Of a stretch of DNA of 9,309 nt, positions 1-6,179 are shown one piece after another. Every line of letters starts with the position of its first letter. The stretch's first letter is position 1. The notes under the pieces were generated by a model. It was not told the DNA's origin. It saw nothing but the letters and a program-made list of their open reading frames with translations, and did not search any database. A program made the translations under genes and the position numbers. The DNA comes from Nitrospirae bacterium GWC2_42_7. GTDB lineage: Bacteria > Nitrospirota > Thermodesulfovibrionia > Thermodesulfovibrionales > UBA6898. The stretch spans positions 1 to 9,309 of the forward strand of contig MHDW01000236.1 of the NCBI GenBank assembly GCA_001803645.1, written 5' to 3'.

Positions 1-273
1 ATCTCAGGAGGACAGAAGCAGAGAGTTGCGATTGCGAGGGCGCTGGTGACAAATCCAAAGCTCGTGCTTGCTGATGAACCTACCGCCAATTTAGATCACA
101 AAACAGCATATATGGTCATAGACCTGATGAAAAAAATGAGGAATGAATTCAAGACAACCTTTATTTTTTCGACCCATGACCAGAAGATTGTTGCAGAGGC
201 AGAGATAATATACACACTCGAAGATGGTGAGGTGAAGGGTAAAGAAGGAAGGGGGGGCAGAACCAATGGGTAA
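1..273 (+). CDS. ABC transporter ATP-binding protein, LolD/MacB type (3' end only)
   Basis: This is the C-terminal 90 residues of an ABC ATPase; the reading frame is open from base 1, so the gene starts outside the window. Visible motifs are the ABC signature (ISGGQKQRVAIARAL), the Walker B and D-loop region (LVLADEPTANLD) and the switch histidine (FSTHD). Walker A and the Q-loop must lie upstream. The DEPTANLD form and the short tail are typical of the LolD/MacB/FtsE branch, whose ATPases drive FtsX-like permeases rather than solute channels. It would sit on the cytoplasmic face of the inner membrane and power the permease encoded next. Its TAA stop overlaps the permease start by 8 bases, which supports coupled translation and one complex. 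The family call is firm; the substrate cannot be read from this fragment. Confidence 0.93.
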   Translation: MSGGQKQRVAIARALVTNPKLVLADEPTANLDHKTAYMVIDLMKKMRNEFKTTFIFSTHDQKIVAEAEIIYTLEDGEVKGKEGRGGRTNG

Positions 274-1504
274 TATCTTCAAGATAGCCTTAAGAAACAT
301 CATGAGGTACAAAAGAAGGACGCTCCTGACAGTCTCGCTCATAACCATAGGTGTTGTCTTTGTGCTTGTGTTCATGTCTGTGTCAGGCTCTTTCAAAAAC
401 ATGATGACAGGACAGATAACAGATGCGATGCTGGGACATGTGCAGGTGCACAGAAAGGGCTATGTGTCATCCATAGAGAACCTTCCTCTAAATCTGAACA
501 TGAAAGCAGGTGCAGTCAAACGCGCAGAAAACATGCTTGATAAGCAGCCTGAAGTAGAGGCCTACTCTCCGAGGATAAAATTTGGCGGCATGTTCAGCAC
601 TTTTGTTGAGACAACAAACATCAGACTCAACGGCGTATATCCTGACAAAGAGTTCAAGACAGTCCCGCTTCTTCCCTCAAGGATAATAAGCGGTGAAAAA
701 ACGATAAAGCAGGGGGAGATACTTCTTCCTGAGCTTCTGGCAAAGGGCATGAAGGTGAATATTGGTGACACTGTTGTCATTGTTGCAACAAACAGGGACG
801 GCTCTGTTAACGGAAAACAGTTCAGGGTCAGCGGAATACTTCAGAGTGTGACAGGTCCTGGCGGTAGGGACGGTTACATACATTTTGACGATGCAGTTGA
901 AATCCTCAGGATGGAAGAGGCCGAGATAAGCGAAGTTGCGATCAGGCTGAAAAACTTCAACAAACTCCATCAGTTCAGCAATAAGATTGAAAGCCTTCTC
1001 TCTAAAGAGCTGAACAAAGAAGGCAAGCCGATTTTTGAAGTGCATACATGGGAAAAGCTGTCTCCATTTTTCAATATCGCAAAGATGATTGATGTAATGA
1101 CGTTTTTTGTAAAACTCATGCTTATAGCAATCGTCTTAATCAGCATAATGAATGTGATGATCATGGCTGTTTATGAGAGGATCAGGGAGATCGGCACCAT
1201 AGCGGCAATGGGCACACTTCCAAAGAAAATACTCTCTATGTTCGTGATTGAGGGCTTCTGCCTCGGAGTTGCAGGCGCAATCGCCGGCAATATTGTTGGA
1301 ATAGCGATAGTCTTTATTATTAACCTGTCTAAAATAAGATTTGATTTCGGGCAGCAGAAAGACCTGCTTTTACAGACAGGGATAAATCCGATTGATATTG
1401 CGGTCATATCAATAACAGTTATCATCGTATCTGTAATAGCGAGCCTTCAGCCGGCGTTCAAGGCTTCGCGCATGGAGCCTATAAAGGCGCTGAGACATGT
1501 ATAG
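266..1504 (+). CDS. FtsX/MacB-type ABC transporter permease (LolC/LolE-like)
   Basis: A 412-residue inner-membrane permease with the MacB/LolCE layout. A first membrane helix lies at about residues 18-42. It is followed by a large periplasmic domain of about 225 residues and then an FtsX domain with three helices (about 276-300, 320-350 and 373-395). The cytoplasmic loop YERIREIGTIAAMG, which contacts the ATPase in this family, and the ending SRMEPIKALRHV are typical. Family members do not form a classic substrate pore; they use ATP-driven motion to extract lipoproteins or push molecules across the periplasm. A purine- and G-rich stretch (248-257) eight bases before the ATG serves as ribosome binding site. 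The start overlaps the ATPase stop. The LolA-like protein and barrel downstream suggest traffic towards the outer membrane. Whether the substrate is a lipoprotein, lipid or other hydrophobic compound is inference. Confidence 0.92.
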   Translation: MGNIFKIALRNIMRYKRRTLLTVSLITIGVVFVLVFMSVSGSFKNMMTGQITDAMLGHVQVHRKGYVSSIENLPLNLNMKAGAVKRAENMLDKQPEVEAYSPRIKFGGMFSTFVETTNIRLNGVYPDKEFKTVPLLPSRIISGEKTIKQGEILLPELLAKGMKVNIGDTVVIVATNRDGSVNGKQFRVSGILQSVTGPGGRDGYIHFDDAVEILRMEEAEISEVAIRLKNFNKLHQFSNKIESLLSKELNKEGKPIFEVHTWEKLSPFFNIAKMIDVMTFFVKLMLIAIVLISIMNVMIMAVYERIREIGTIAAMGTLPKKILSMFVIEGFCLGVAGAIAGNIVGIAIVFIINLSKIRFDFGQQKDLLLQTGINPIDIAVISITVIIVSVIASLQPAFKASRMEPIKALRHV

Positions 1505-1514
1505 GAGAAATGTT

Positions 1515-2243
1515 ATGTTGAAGAATTTTATTGCTTTGATGATTATATTATTTGCCGGCCCTGTCTATGCAATAGACGGCTCGTCGCTTTTGAAAGAGGT
1601 GGACAGGAATCTTAGCCCTGAGTCGTACGAGTCGTACAGAAAACTCATTAATATAGAGCCGGACGGCAGGAAAAAGGAGTTCACCCTGTTTACCGTCAAA
1701 AAGGGTACAGACAAGGTCGTCTCTTTATTCCTTGCCCCTGCAAGCGAAAAGGGCAGAAGTACCCTCAGGCTTGGAGATAATATGTGGCTCTATATTCCCA
1801 ATGTCGGCAAGCCCGTCAGGATAACAAGTCTTCAATCCGTGGTCGGCGGGGTATTTAATAACGCGGATATACTCCAGCTCGATTACTCGGCGGAATACAA
1901 TGTGGAAAAGGTCGAAGAAAAAGGAAACGAAATTCTGCTTCATCTCAAGGCAAAGACAAAAACCGTGGCTTATGACAGGCTGAAGATATGGGCTGACAAA
2001 GGCAAAAAACTCCCGGTAAAAATTGAGTGCCTCACAGAGGCGAATATGCTGATAAAGACCCTTTATTTCAAAGAGGTGAAGGAGTTTGGCGGAGGGATAG
2101 TCAGGCCGGCCGTGGTCGAGACTGACAGCCCGTTATACAAAGGCTACAAATCTGTGATGATATTTGCAAAGCTGAAGAAAAGGGACTTTAAGGACGAGGT
2201 CTTCACCCTCACCTTTATGCCCAATATTGAGTCATTGAGATAA
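1515..2243 (+). CDS. LolA-like outer membrane lipoprotein-sorting protein
   Basis: A secreted periplasmic protein of 242 residues from the preferred ATG at 1515. That start has AGGAGA (1503-1508) six bases upstream and gives a clean signal peptide beginning MLKNFIALMIILFAG, with likely cleavage after VYA. An in-frame ATG at 1497 would add six residues and overlap the permease stop by 8 bases, but it places charged residues without a clear ribosome site. The mature part has the LolA/LolB-like half-barrel pattern. Characteristic stretches are PESYESYRKLINIEPDGR near the start, WLYIPNVGKPVRIT, a segment rich in small residues (SVVGGVFNNADILQLDY), and KLPVKIE before the last strands. Such proteins ferry lipoproteins or hydrophobic ligands. 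Here it follows an FtsX permease, as is usual for this subfamily. It is not the housekeeping LolA; the actual cargo is unknown. Confidence 0.85.
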   Translation: MLKNFIALMIILFAGPVYAIDGSSLLKEVDRNLSPESYESYRKLINIEPDGRKKEFTLFTVKKGTDKVVSLFLAPASEKGRSTLRLGDNMWLYIPNVGKPVRITSLQSVVGGVFNNADILQLDYSAEYNVEKVEEKGNEILLHLKAKTKTVAYDRLKIWADKGKKLPVKIECLTEANMLIKTLYFKEVKEFGGGIVRPAVVETDSPLYKGYKSVMIFAKLKKRDFKDEVFTLTFMPNIESLR

Positions 2244-2253
2244 AGGCGCATTT

Positions 2254-4392
2254 ATGAAATCAAAAATAACAAAACATGAATATGTAAGCAATACAAAAAT
2301 GTCTTTGATTGTGGTCGGATTTATTGCTCTCTACTGGCTGTTCGAATCTTTTCTGCATGCTGTAATCTGGAATGACAGAACTCTGGCAGAACAATTGTTT
2401 TTGCCGGATAATCATGAAATGTGGATGCGTCTATTGGTTGTTTTCATTATTATTCTGCTCGGTTTTTATACAAAGCGCATGCTGAATAAACAAATGGCTG
2501 CAGAAGAACAGACAAAACTTGCCTATGCCGAGCTTAGTCAGATATTCAATACTTCGGTTGACGGCATGTGTGTTATTGATAAAGACTTCAATGTGCTCCG
2601 AATTAACGAGACCTTTAACACGCTGTTAGGGATAAGCAAAGATGAGGCAGCCGGCAAGAAGTGTTATGAGATATTTTACGGTTCAGAGTGTAATACTCAG
2701 AAATGTCCACTGAAACTCATTTTAGGTGGAGAGACGCGAGTTGAATTTGAGTCTGAAAAAACACACATTAAAGGCGCCGGAATACCTTGTTATGTAACTG
2801 CAACTCCCTTTCGGGCAGCTGAGGGAGAACTGATCGGTATTGTTGAAAATTTCAGGGACATCTCGGACCGCAAGCAAACAGAAGCTTACATAAAAAATAT
2901 ATTCGAAAGCATGGGGGAAGGCCTTGCTGTAATCGGCCGCGATTACAGAATCATTACAGCAAACAGAGCTTACGGCAAACAGGTTAATGCTCCAATTGAA
3001 GATATTATAGGAAAACATTGTTATGAAGTCCTTTACCATGTTGCTGCACCCTGCCATGAAACAGGCAATATGTGCGTTGTCAGGGATGTATTTGAAACAG
3101 GCGCTCCGCAAAAAAATATTTACACTTATAAGGACAATAAAGGCAATCCTGTTTATATAGAATCAAGCGCCTATCCGGTGAAAGATGCAACAGGAAGAAT
3201 CAGCTCTGTCATTGAAACCATAAATGATATAACAGAAAAGACAAAACTTGAAGAACAGCTCCGTCATGCCCAGAAACTGGATTCAATCGGCACGCTCGCA
3301 GGAGGCATTGCTCATGACTTCAACAATATCCTTAATGTAATAATAGGTTTTGGAAGCCTCATGGAAATGAAGATGAGAGAAGATGATCCATTGAGGTCCC
3401 ACCTCAAAGAGATATTTACAGCCTCAGAACGGGCAACACATCTGACACGTAGCCTCCTCACCTTCAGCAGAAAACAGATAATGGAAATAGAACCCATAAA
3501 CGTAAACGAAATTGTCATCGGAATAAAGAAAATGCTTTCAAGTATTATTGGCGAGGACATAAAACTGGTAACAATACAAAAAGATAAAGATCCGATTGTC
3601 ATGGCAGATTATGGCCAGATTGAGCAGGTATTGATGAATCTTGCGGTAAACGCCAGAGATGCGATGCCTGCCGGCGGCGGATTAACTATTGAGACCTCAA
3701 TTGTGGAACTGGACGAAGGGTATAGAAGGTCTCATGGTTATGGAGAGCCCGGCAGATATGCCCTTATATCAGTAGCTGACACAGGCGTTGGAATGGACGA
3801 GGAGACAAGAGAGAAAATATTTGAGCCCTTTTTTACGACCAAAGAAGCAGGCAAGGGAACAGGGCTCGGACTTTCAATTGTCTATGGAATAACCAAACAG
3901 CATGATGGATATATTGATGTTTTGAGCAAACAGGGAAAAGGCACAACATTCAACATATATCTTCCTTTAACTAAATCGGGAACTGAAGAGACAGAAATGG
4001 TTGCACTTCCTCCTCCGGCAGGCGGAACTGAGACTATTCTTCTGGCAGAGGATGAAGCACAGGTGAGAAAACTCACGAAAGAGGTGCTTGAAGGAGCCGG
4101 ATATACTGTCATAGAAGCCCAGGACGGGCTGGATGCTGTAGATAAGTTCATGGAGAATAAGAACAAGATCCGGCTGCTTTTGTTCGATGTTATTATGCCC
4201 AATAAAAACGGCAGGGAGGCTTTTGATGAGATAAAAAAGATAAATCATGAGGTCAAGAGTATTTTTATAAGCGGATATTCTGCAGACCTTCTCAATATAA
4301 GGGGAGTTTACAACAAGGATTTAGTTTACCTGGCAAAACCTGTTGCGCCGAGTGATCTCTTGAGAAAGATAAGAGAAGTGCTGGATAAGTGA
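2254..4392 (+). CDS. Membrane-bound hybrid histidine kinase (2 TM, PAS-PAS-HisKA-HATPase-REC)
   Basis: A 712-residue sensor kinase. Two helices (about 16-38 and 58-75) flank a loop of only about 20 residues, too small for a ligand-binding domain, so sensing is probably through the cytoplasmic PAS domains (about 93-205 and 210-330). Each PAS carries a cysteine triad (137/146/151 and 256/267/274). The kinase core is complete: H354 in [10 protein letters not shown] box [11 protein letters not shown] (N466), DTGVGMD (D509) and GKGTGLGL (from 533). A C-terminal receiver (about 590-705) keeps acidic pair E599/D600, phospho-acceptor D645 and K695. No DNA-binding output is present, so signal must pass to a phosphotransfer protein or response regulator elsewhere, or the receiver tunes the kinase. 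The gene starts 10 bases after the LolA-like stop behind a weak AAGG. It lies inside an export operon, which suggests it reports on, or is controlled with, that process; this is inference. Confidence 0.93.
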   Translation: MKSKITKHEYVSNTKMSLIVVGFIALYWLFESFLHAVIWNDRTLAEQLFLPDNHEMWMRLLVVFIIILLGFYTKRMLNKQMAAEEQTKLAYAELSQIFNTSVDGMCVIDKDFNVLRINETFNTLLGISKDEAAGKKCYEIFYGSECNTQKCPLKLILGGETRVEFESEKTHIKGAGIPCYVTATPFRAAEGELIGIVENFRDISDRKQTEAYIKNIFESMGEGLAVIGRDYRIITANRAYGKQVNAPIEDIIGKHCYEVLYHVAAPCHETGNMCVVRDVFETGAPQKNIYTYKDNKGNPVYIESSAYPVKDATGRISSVIETINDITEKTKLEEQLRHAQKLDSIGTLAGGIAHDFNNILNVIIGFGSLMEMKMREDDPLRSHLKEIFTASERATHLTRSLLTFSRKQIMEIEPINVNEIVIGIKKMLSSIIGEDIKLVTIQKDKDPIVMADYGQIEQVLMNLAVNARDAMPAGGGLTIETSIVELDEGYRRSHGYGEPGRYALISVADTGVGMDEETREKIFEPFFTTKEAGKGTGLGLSIVYGITKQHDGYIDVLSKQGKGTTFNIYLPLTKSGTEETEMVALPPPAGGTETILLAEDEAQVRKLTKEVLEGAGYTVIEAQDGLDAVDKFMENKNKIRLLLFDVIMPNKNGREAFDEIKKINHEVKSIFISGYSADLLNIRGVYNKDLVYLAKPVAPSDLLRKIREVLDK

Positions 4393-5696
4393 CAGAAAAG
4401 CTGATCATTACCTGGTTCTTTGTTATTTGCTTAATGCTAAATGCGCATTTTGTTGAAGCGACTGAAGAATACTCCTTTGACGTCTCTGAGACTGAGAAAA
4501 AGTCCTATCATATCGGCGGCTATATTGAATTCAGGCCGGCAGTCTTCAGCCTTGATAAAGAGGCATCTCTTTATAAGCTGAAGTTCTACAATCGCGAGGA
4601 AGGCGGAACCTTCGAGGAATATAATGCGAAATTCCAACTAGAAAGCAGTCTTGAAAAAGGCATCGCAAAACTCTTTATAAAGACAAACACAGACTACAAA
4701 GAAAATTACCTTGGCGAGGATCAGAAGACAACTATTTATGAGGGATTCTTGTCATTAAAACCTTCATCATCCCTATCCATAGACATCGGCAAGAAAACCC
4801 TGAGATGGGGCAAAGGCTATGCCTGGAATCCAGTGGCCTTTATTGACAGGCCCAAAGACCCTGAGGACCCTGAACTCGGGCTTGAAGGTTTTATTGTTGC
4901 ATCAGCAGATTACATAAAGAGTTTTGAAGGGCCATTGAAAACAATCTCTTTTACACCTGTTTTAATCCCTGTTTACGAGCATGTGAATGATACCTTCGGC
5001 GATATAAACAAGCTAAATTTCGCAGGGAAGCTTTATCTGCTATTGTACGACACTGACATTGATTTCATGATACTCACCGGCGGGAGCAGGACAACGAGAT
5101 ACGGCATGGATTTTTCGAGAAACATAACTCCAAATCTGGAGATACACGGGGAATTCGCATTTATAAACAACTATAAGAAAATGTTCATCAACTCAACCGG
5201 AGGAATTTCAGAGACTGAATACAACGCTTACAGTTATCTTGCCGGGATGCGGTATCTTACTGAAAAAGACACTACATATATTTTTGAATATTATAGAAAC
5301 GATACCGGCTTCACTTCCAGAGAGATGAGGGATTACTTCACGTTTATAAATAGCGCCTATGATGCGTATCTCTCAACAGGCAGTGATCTGCAGATCAAAA
5401 AAGCTTTAAAAATAACAGAGGCAGGCTACGGCAGAATTAACCCCATGAGAGATTATCTGTATCTCCGGATAAGCCAAAAAGAGCCTTTTGACATTCTCTA
5501 CTTCACTCCTTCCATCACATGGATATACAATATAAACGATAAAAGCTCTGCTCTTTCACCGGAACTTCTCTATACAGGCATTACAGATCTTGAACTCAGG
5601 CTGAAGGCGACTCTTCTCGCAGGTCAACGCCTCAGTGAATACGGAGAAAAACAGAATGACTCCCGCATAGAGTTCCGGGCGCGATACTACTTTTAA
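4389..5696 (+). CDS. Outer-membrane beta-barrel protein of an ABC/LolA-like operon
   Basis: A 435-residue secreted protein. It starts at a GTG that overlaps the kinase stop by four bases (GTGA), without a strong ribosome site, so it probably relies on re-initiation. The signal peptide is residues 1-24 ([20 protein letters not shown] and onwards, cut after VEA). The mature chain alternates polar and hydrophobic residues, is rich in Tyr, Phe and Gly, and ends RARYYF, a C-terminal aromatic signal for BAM assembly. The segment SIDIGKKTLRWGKGYAWNP resembles the WG...W.P stretch of DUF1302-like barrels that accompany FtsX permeases and LolA-like proteins. It likely forms the outer-membrane end of the exporter. 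C14 lies in the hydrophobic core and does not form a lipobox. Specific function and family number are not certain. Confidence 0.8.
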   Translation: MTEKLIITWFFVICLMLNAHFVEATEEYSFDVSETEKKSYHIGGYIEFRPAVFSLDKEASLYKLKFYNREEGGTFEEYNAKFQLESSLEKGIAKLFIKTNTDYKENYLGEDQKTTIYEGFLSLKPSSSLSIDIGKKTLRWGKGYAWNPVAFIDRPKDPEDPELGLEGFIVASADYIKSFEGPLKTISFTPVLIPVYEHVNDTFGDINKLNFAGKLYLLLYDTDIDFMILTGGSRTTRYGMDFSRNITPNLEIHGEFAFINNYKKMFINSTGGISETEYNAYSYLAGMRYLTEKDTTYIFEYYRNDTGFTSREMRDYFTFINSAYDAYLSTGSDLQIKKALKITEAGYGRINPMRDYLYLRISQKEPFDILYFTPSITWIYNINDKSSALSPELLYTGITDLELRLKATLLAGQRLSEYGEKQNDSRIEFRARYYF

Positions 5697-5706
5697 AATT
5701 CCCTGG

Positions 5707-5924
5707 ATGTTGTTAGGGGTGACATGGCAGAAAAAAGATGAATTCTCTCCGATCGCGGATCTGATAAAGACCCTTATGGAAGATTTTGGCGTAAAGTTCT
5801 ATATCTGTGCCTCATGTGTAAAACACTATGGGCTTGATAAGGTCGAGCTGTTGCCAAATACAGAAGTTAAGCCGGGTTTTTTTTGGGAGAGATGCTTCTT
5901 GAGCGCGTGGGATTAACGTTCTGG
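5707..5924 (+). pseudogene. DsrE-like protein remnant, N-terminally truncated and frame-broken
   Basis: Bases 5707-5916 read MLLGVTWQKKDEF..., then SPIADLIKTLMEDFGVKFYI and CASCVKHYGLDKVELLPNTE. This resembles the middle of DsrE-family sulfur-transfer proteins: a helix, a GVK-[IF]-Y strand, a Cys-containing turn (here CASC), then GL..-[DE]-L and a V..G stretch. The first strand-helix-strand, about 45 residues, is missing. The frame stays open only back to 5671, inside the barrel gene, and no ribosome site precedes the ATG. At an eight-T run (5877-5884) the frame ends as FFWERCFLSAWD. Shifting by one base instead gives FFLGEMLLERVGLTFW, which matches the usual family ending (..L.E.L...vLTF). 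Both facts point to a decayed gene; a single-base sequencing error could explain the second but not the first. The family assignment is by pattern recall and is moderate. Confidence 0.5.
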
Positions 5925-6001
5925 TCAGATCCTGAATGGGAATGTTTTGTGAGAAGGTCATTGAAGACTTATACAGCGGAATTATTGACTGAGAAAAGAC
6001 C

Positions 6002-6124
6002 TCAAGAACTGAATTTATTCAGCACAAGCTCCTGTCCGCATTTCTTGCAAACAACAATATCCCCCCTTTTTTTGTCATTGAATTTCTGCATTTTTCCGCA
6101 TTGCGGACATTTTTTATATCCCAT
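6002..6124 (-). CDS. Small zinc-ribbon protein, 40 residues
   Basis: Reading the minus strand from ATG at 6124 gives MGYKKCPQCGKMQKFNDKKR, then a GDIVV segment and CKKCGQELVLNKFSS, ending in TGA at 6002-6004. Two CxxCG knuckles (C6/C9 and C26/C29, 16 residues between them) form a textbook four-cysteine zinc ribbon, and the charged residues between and around them suit a small soluble domain. Chance would hardly give two well-spaced CPxCG/CKxCG pairs in one short frame. Similar mini-ribbons are common as hypothetical proteins or as nucleic-acid or protein-binding modules; no specific role can be assigned. There is no clear ribosome site. TTG codons at 6136 and 6139 are alternative in-frame starts adding four or five residues. 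The gene is divergent from the antiporter gene and shares its 55-base upstream gap. It could also be a surviving end of a longer lost gene. Confidence 0.65.
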   Translation of the reverse strand: MGYKKCPQCGKMQKFNDKKRGDIVVCKKCGQELVLNKFSS

Positions 6125-6152
6125 AAGCGCTGACAACAATGGAATGAAGTAA

Positions 6153-6167
6153 AGCATAAATTATGCT
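6153..6167. promoter_or_regulatory. Perfect inverted repeat between divergent genes (possible operator or paired -10 boxes)
   Basis: AGCATA-AAT-TATGCT has six-base perfect arms and a three-base centre. It lies 12 bases before the antiporter ATG (6180) and 28 bases before the minus-strand zinc-ribbon ATG (6124). Each arm reads TATGCT on one strand, a 4/6 match to TATAAT, so the site could supply a -10 element to both genes or be bound by a dimeric regulator. No convincing -35 was found on either side. Confidence 0.35.
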
Positions 6168-6179
6168 ACCATAAAAACC

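Larger units (their letters stand above)
5697..6179. other. 483-base stretch without a normal-sized intact gene
   Basis: Between the barrel-protein stop and the antiporter start there is no full-length gene. The stretch holds a DsrE-like remnant (5707 to about 5924), a segment with nothing recognised on either strand (about 5925-6001), a 40-residue zinc-ribbon gene on the minus strand (6002-6124) and a palindrome (6153-6167). No T-tailed hairpin was found after the operon, so the operon's transcription end is not visible here. Confidence 0.7.

Noticed and set aside
677..1045. Minus-strand open frame of 122 codons inside the permease gene
   Set aside because: It is fully antisense to a well-supported permease, has no family resemblance and an implausible composition. 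The other long minus-strand frames inside the permease, kinase and antiporter genes were dropped for the same reason.
1620..1637. Tandem nine-base repeat GAGTCGTAC x2
   Set aside because: It encodes ESYESY in the conserved N-terminal part of the LolA-like protein, where this type of motif is normal, so it is coding and not a separate repeat element.
4389..4470. Possible lipoprotein signal in the barrel protein (Cys at residue 14)
   Set aside because: The cysteine lies in the hydrophobic core (FVICLM), lacks the L-[AS]-[GA]-C lipobox and is followed by more hydrophobic residues and a standard cleavage site (VEA).
5883..6152. Open frame of 89 codons on the plus strand from a TTG, continuing past the DsrE-like remnant
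   Set aside because: Only the first 14 or so codons resemble anything (the shifted DsrE ending). From 6005 on it is the antisense of the zinc-ribbon gene, which explains its Cys-rich look, and there is no ribosome site.
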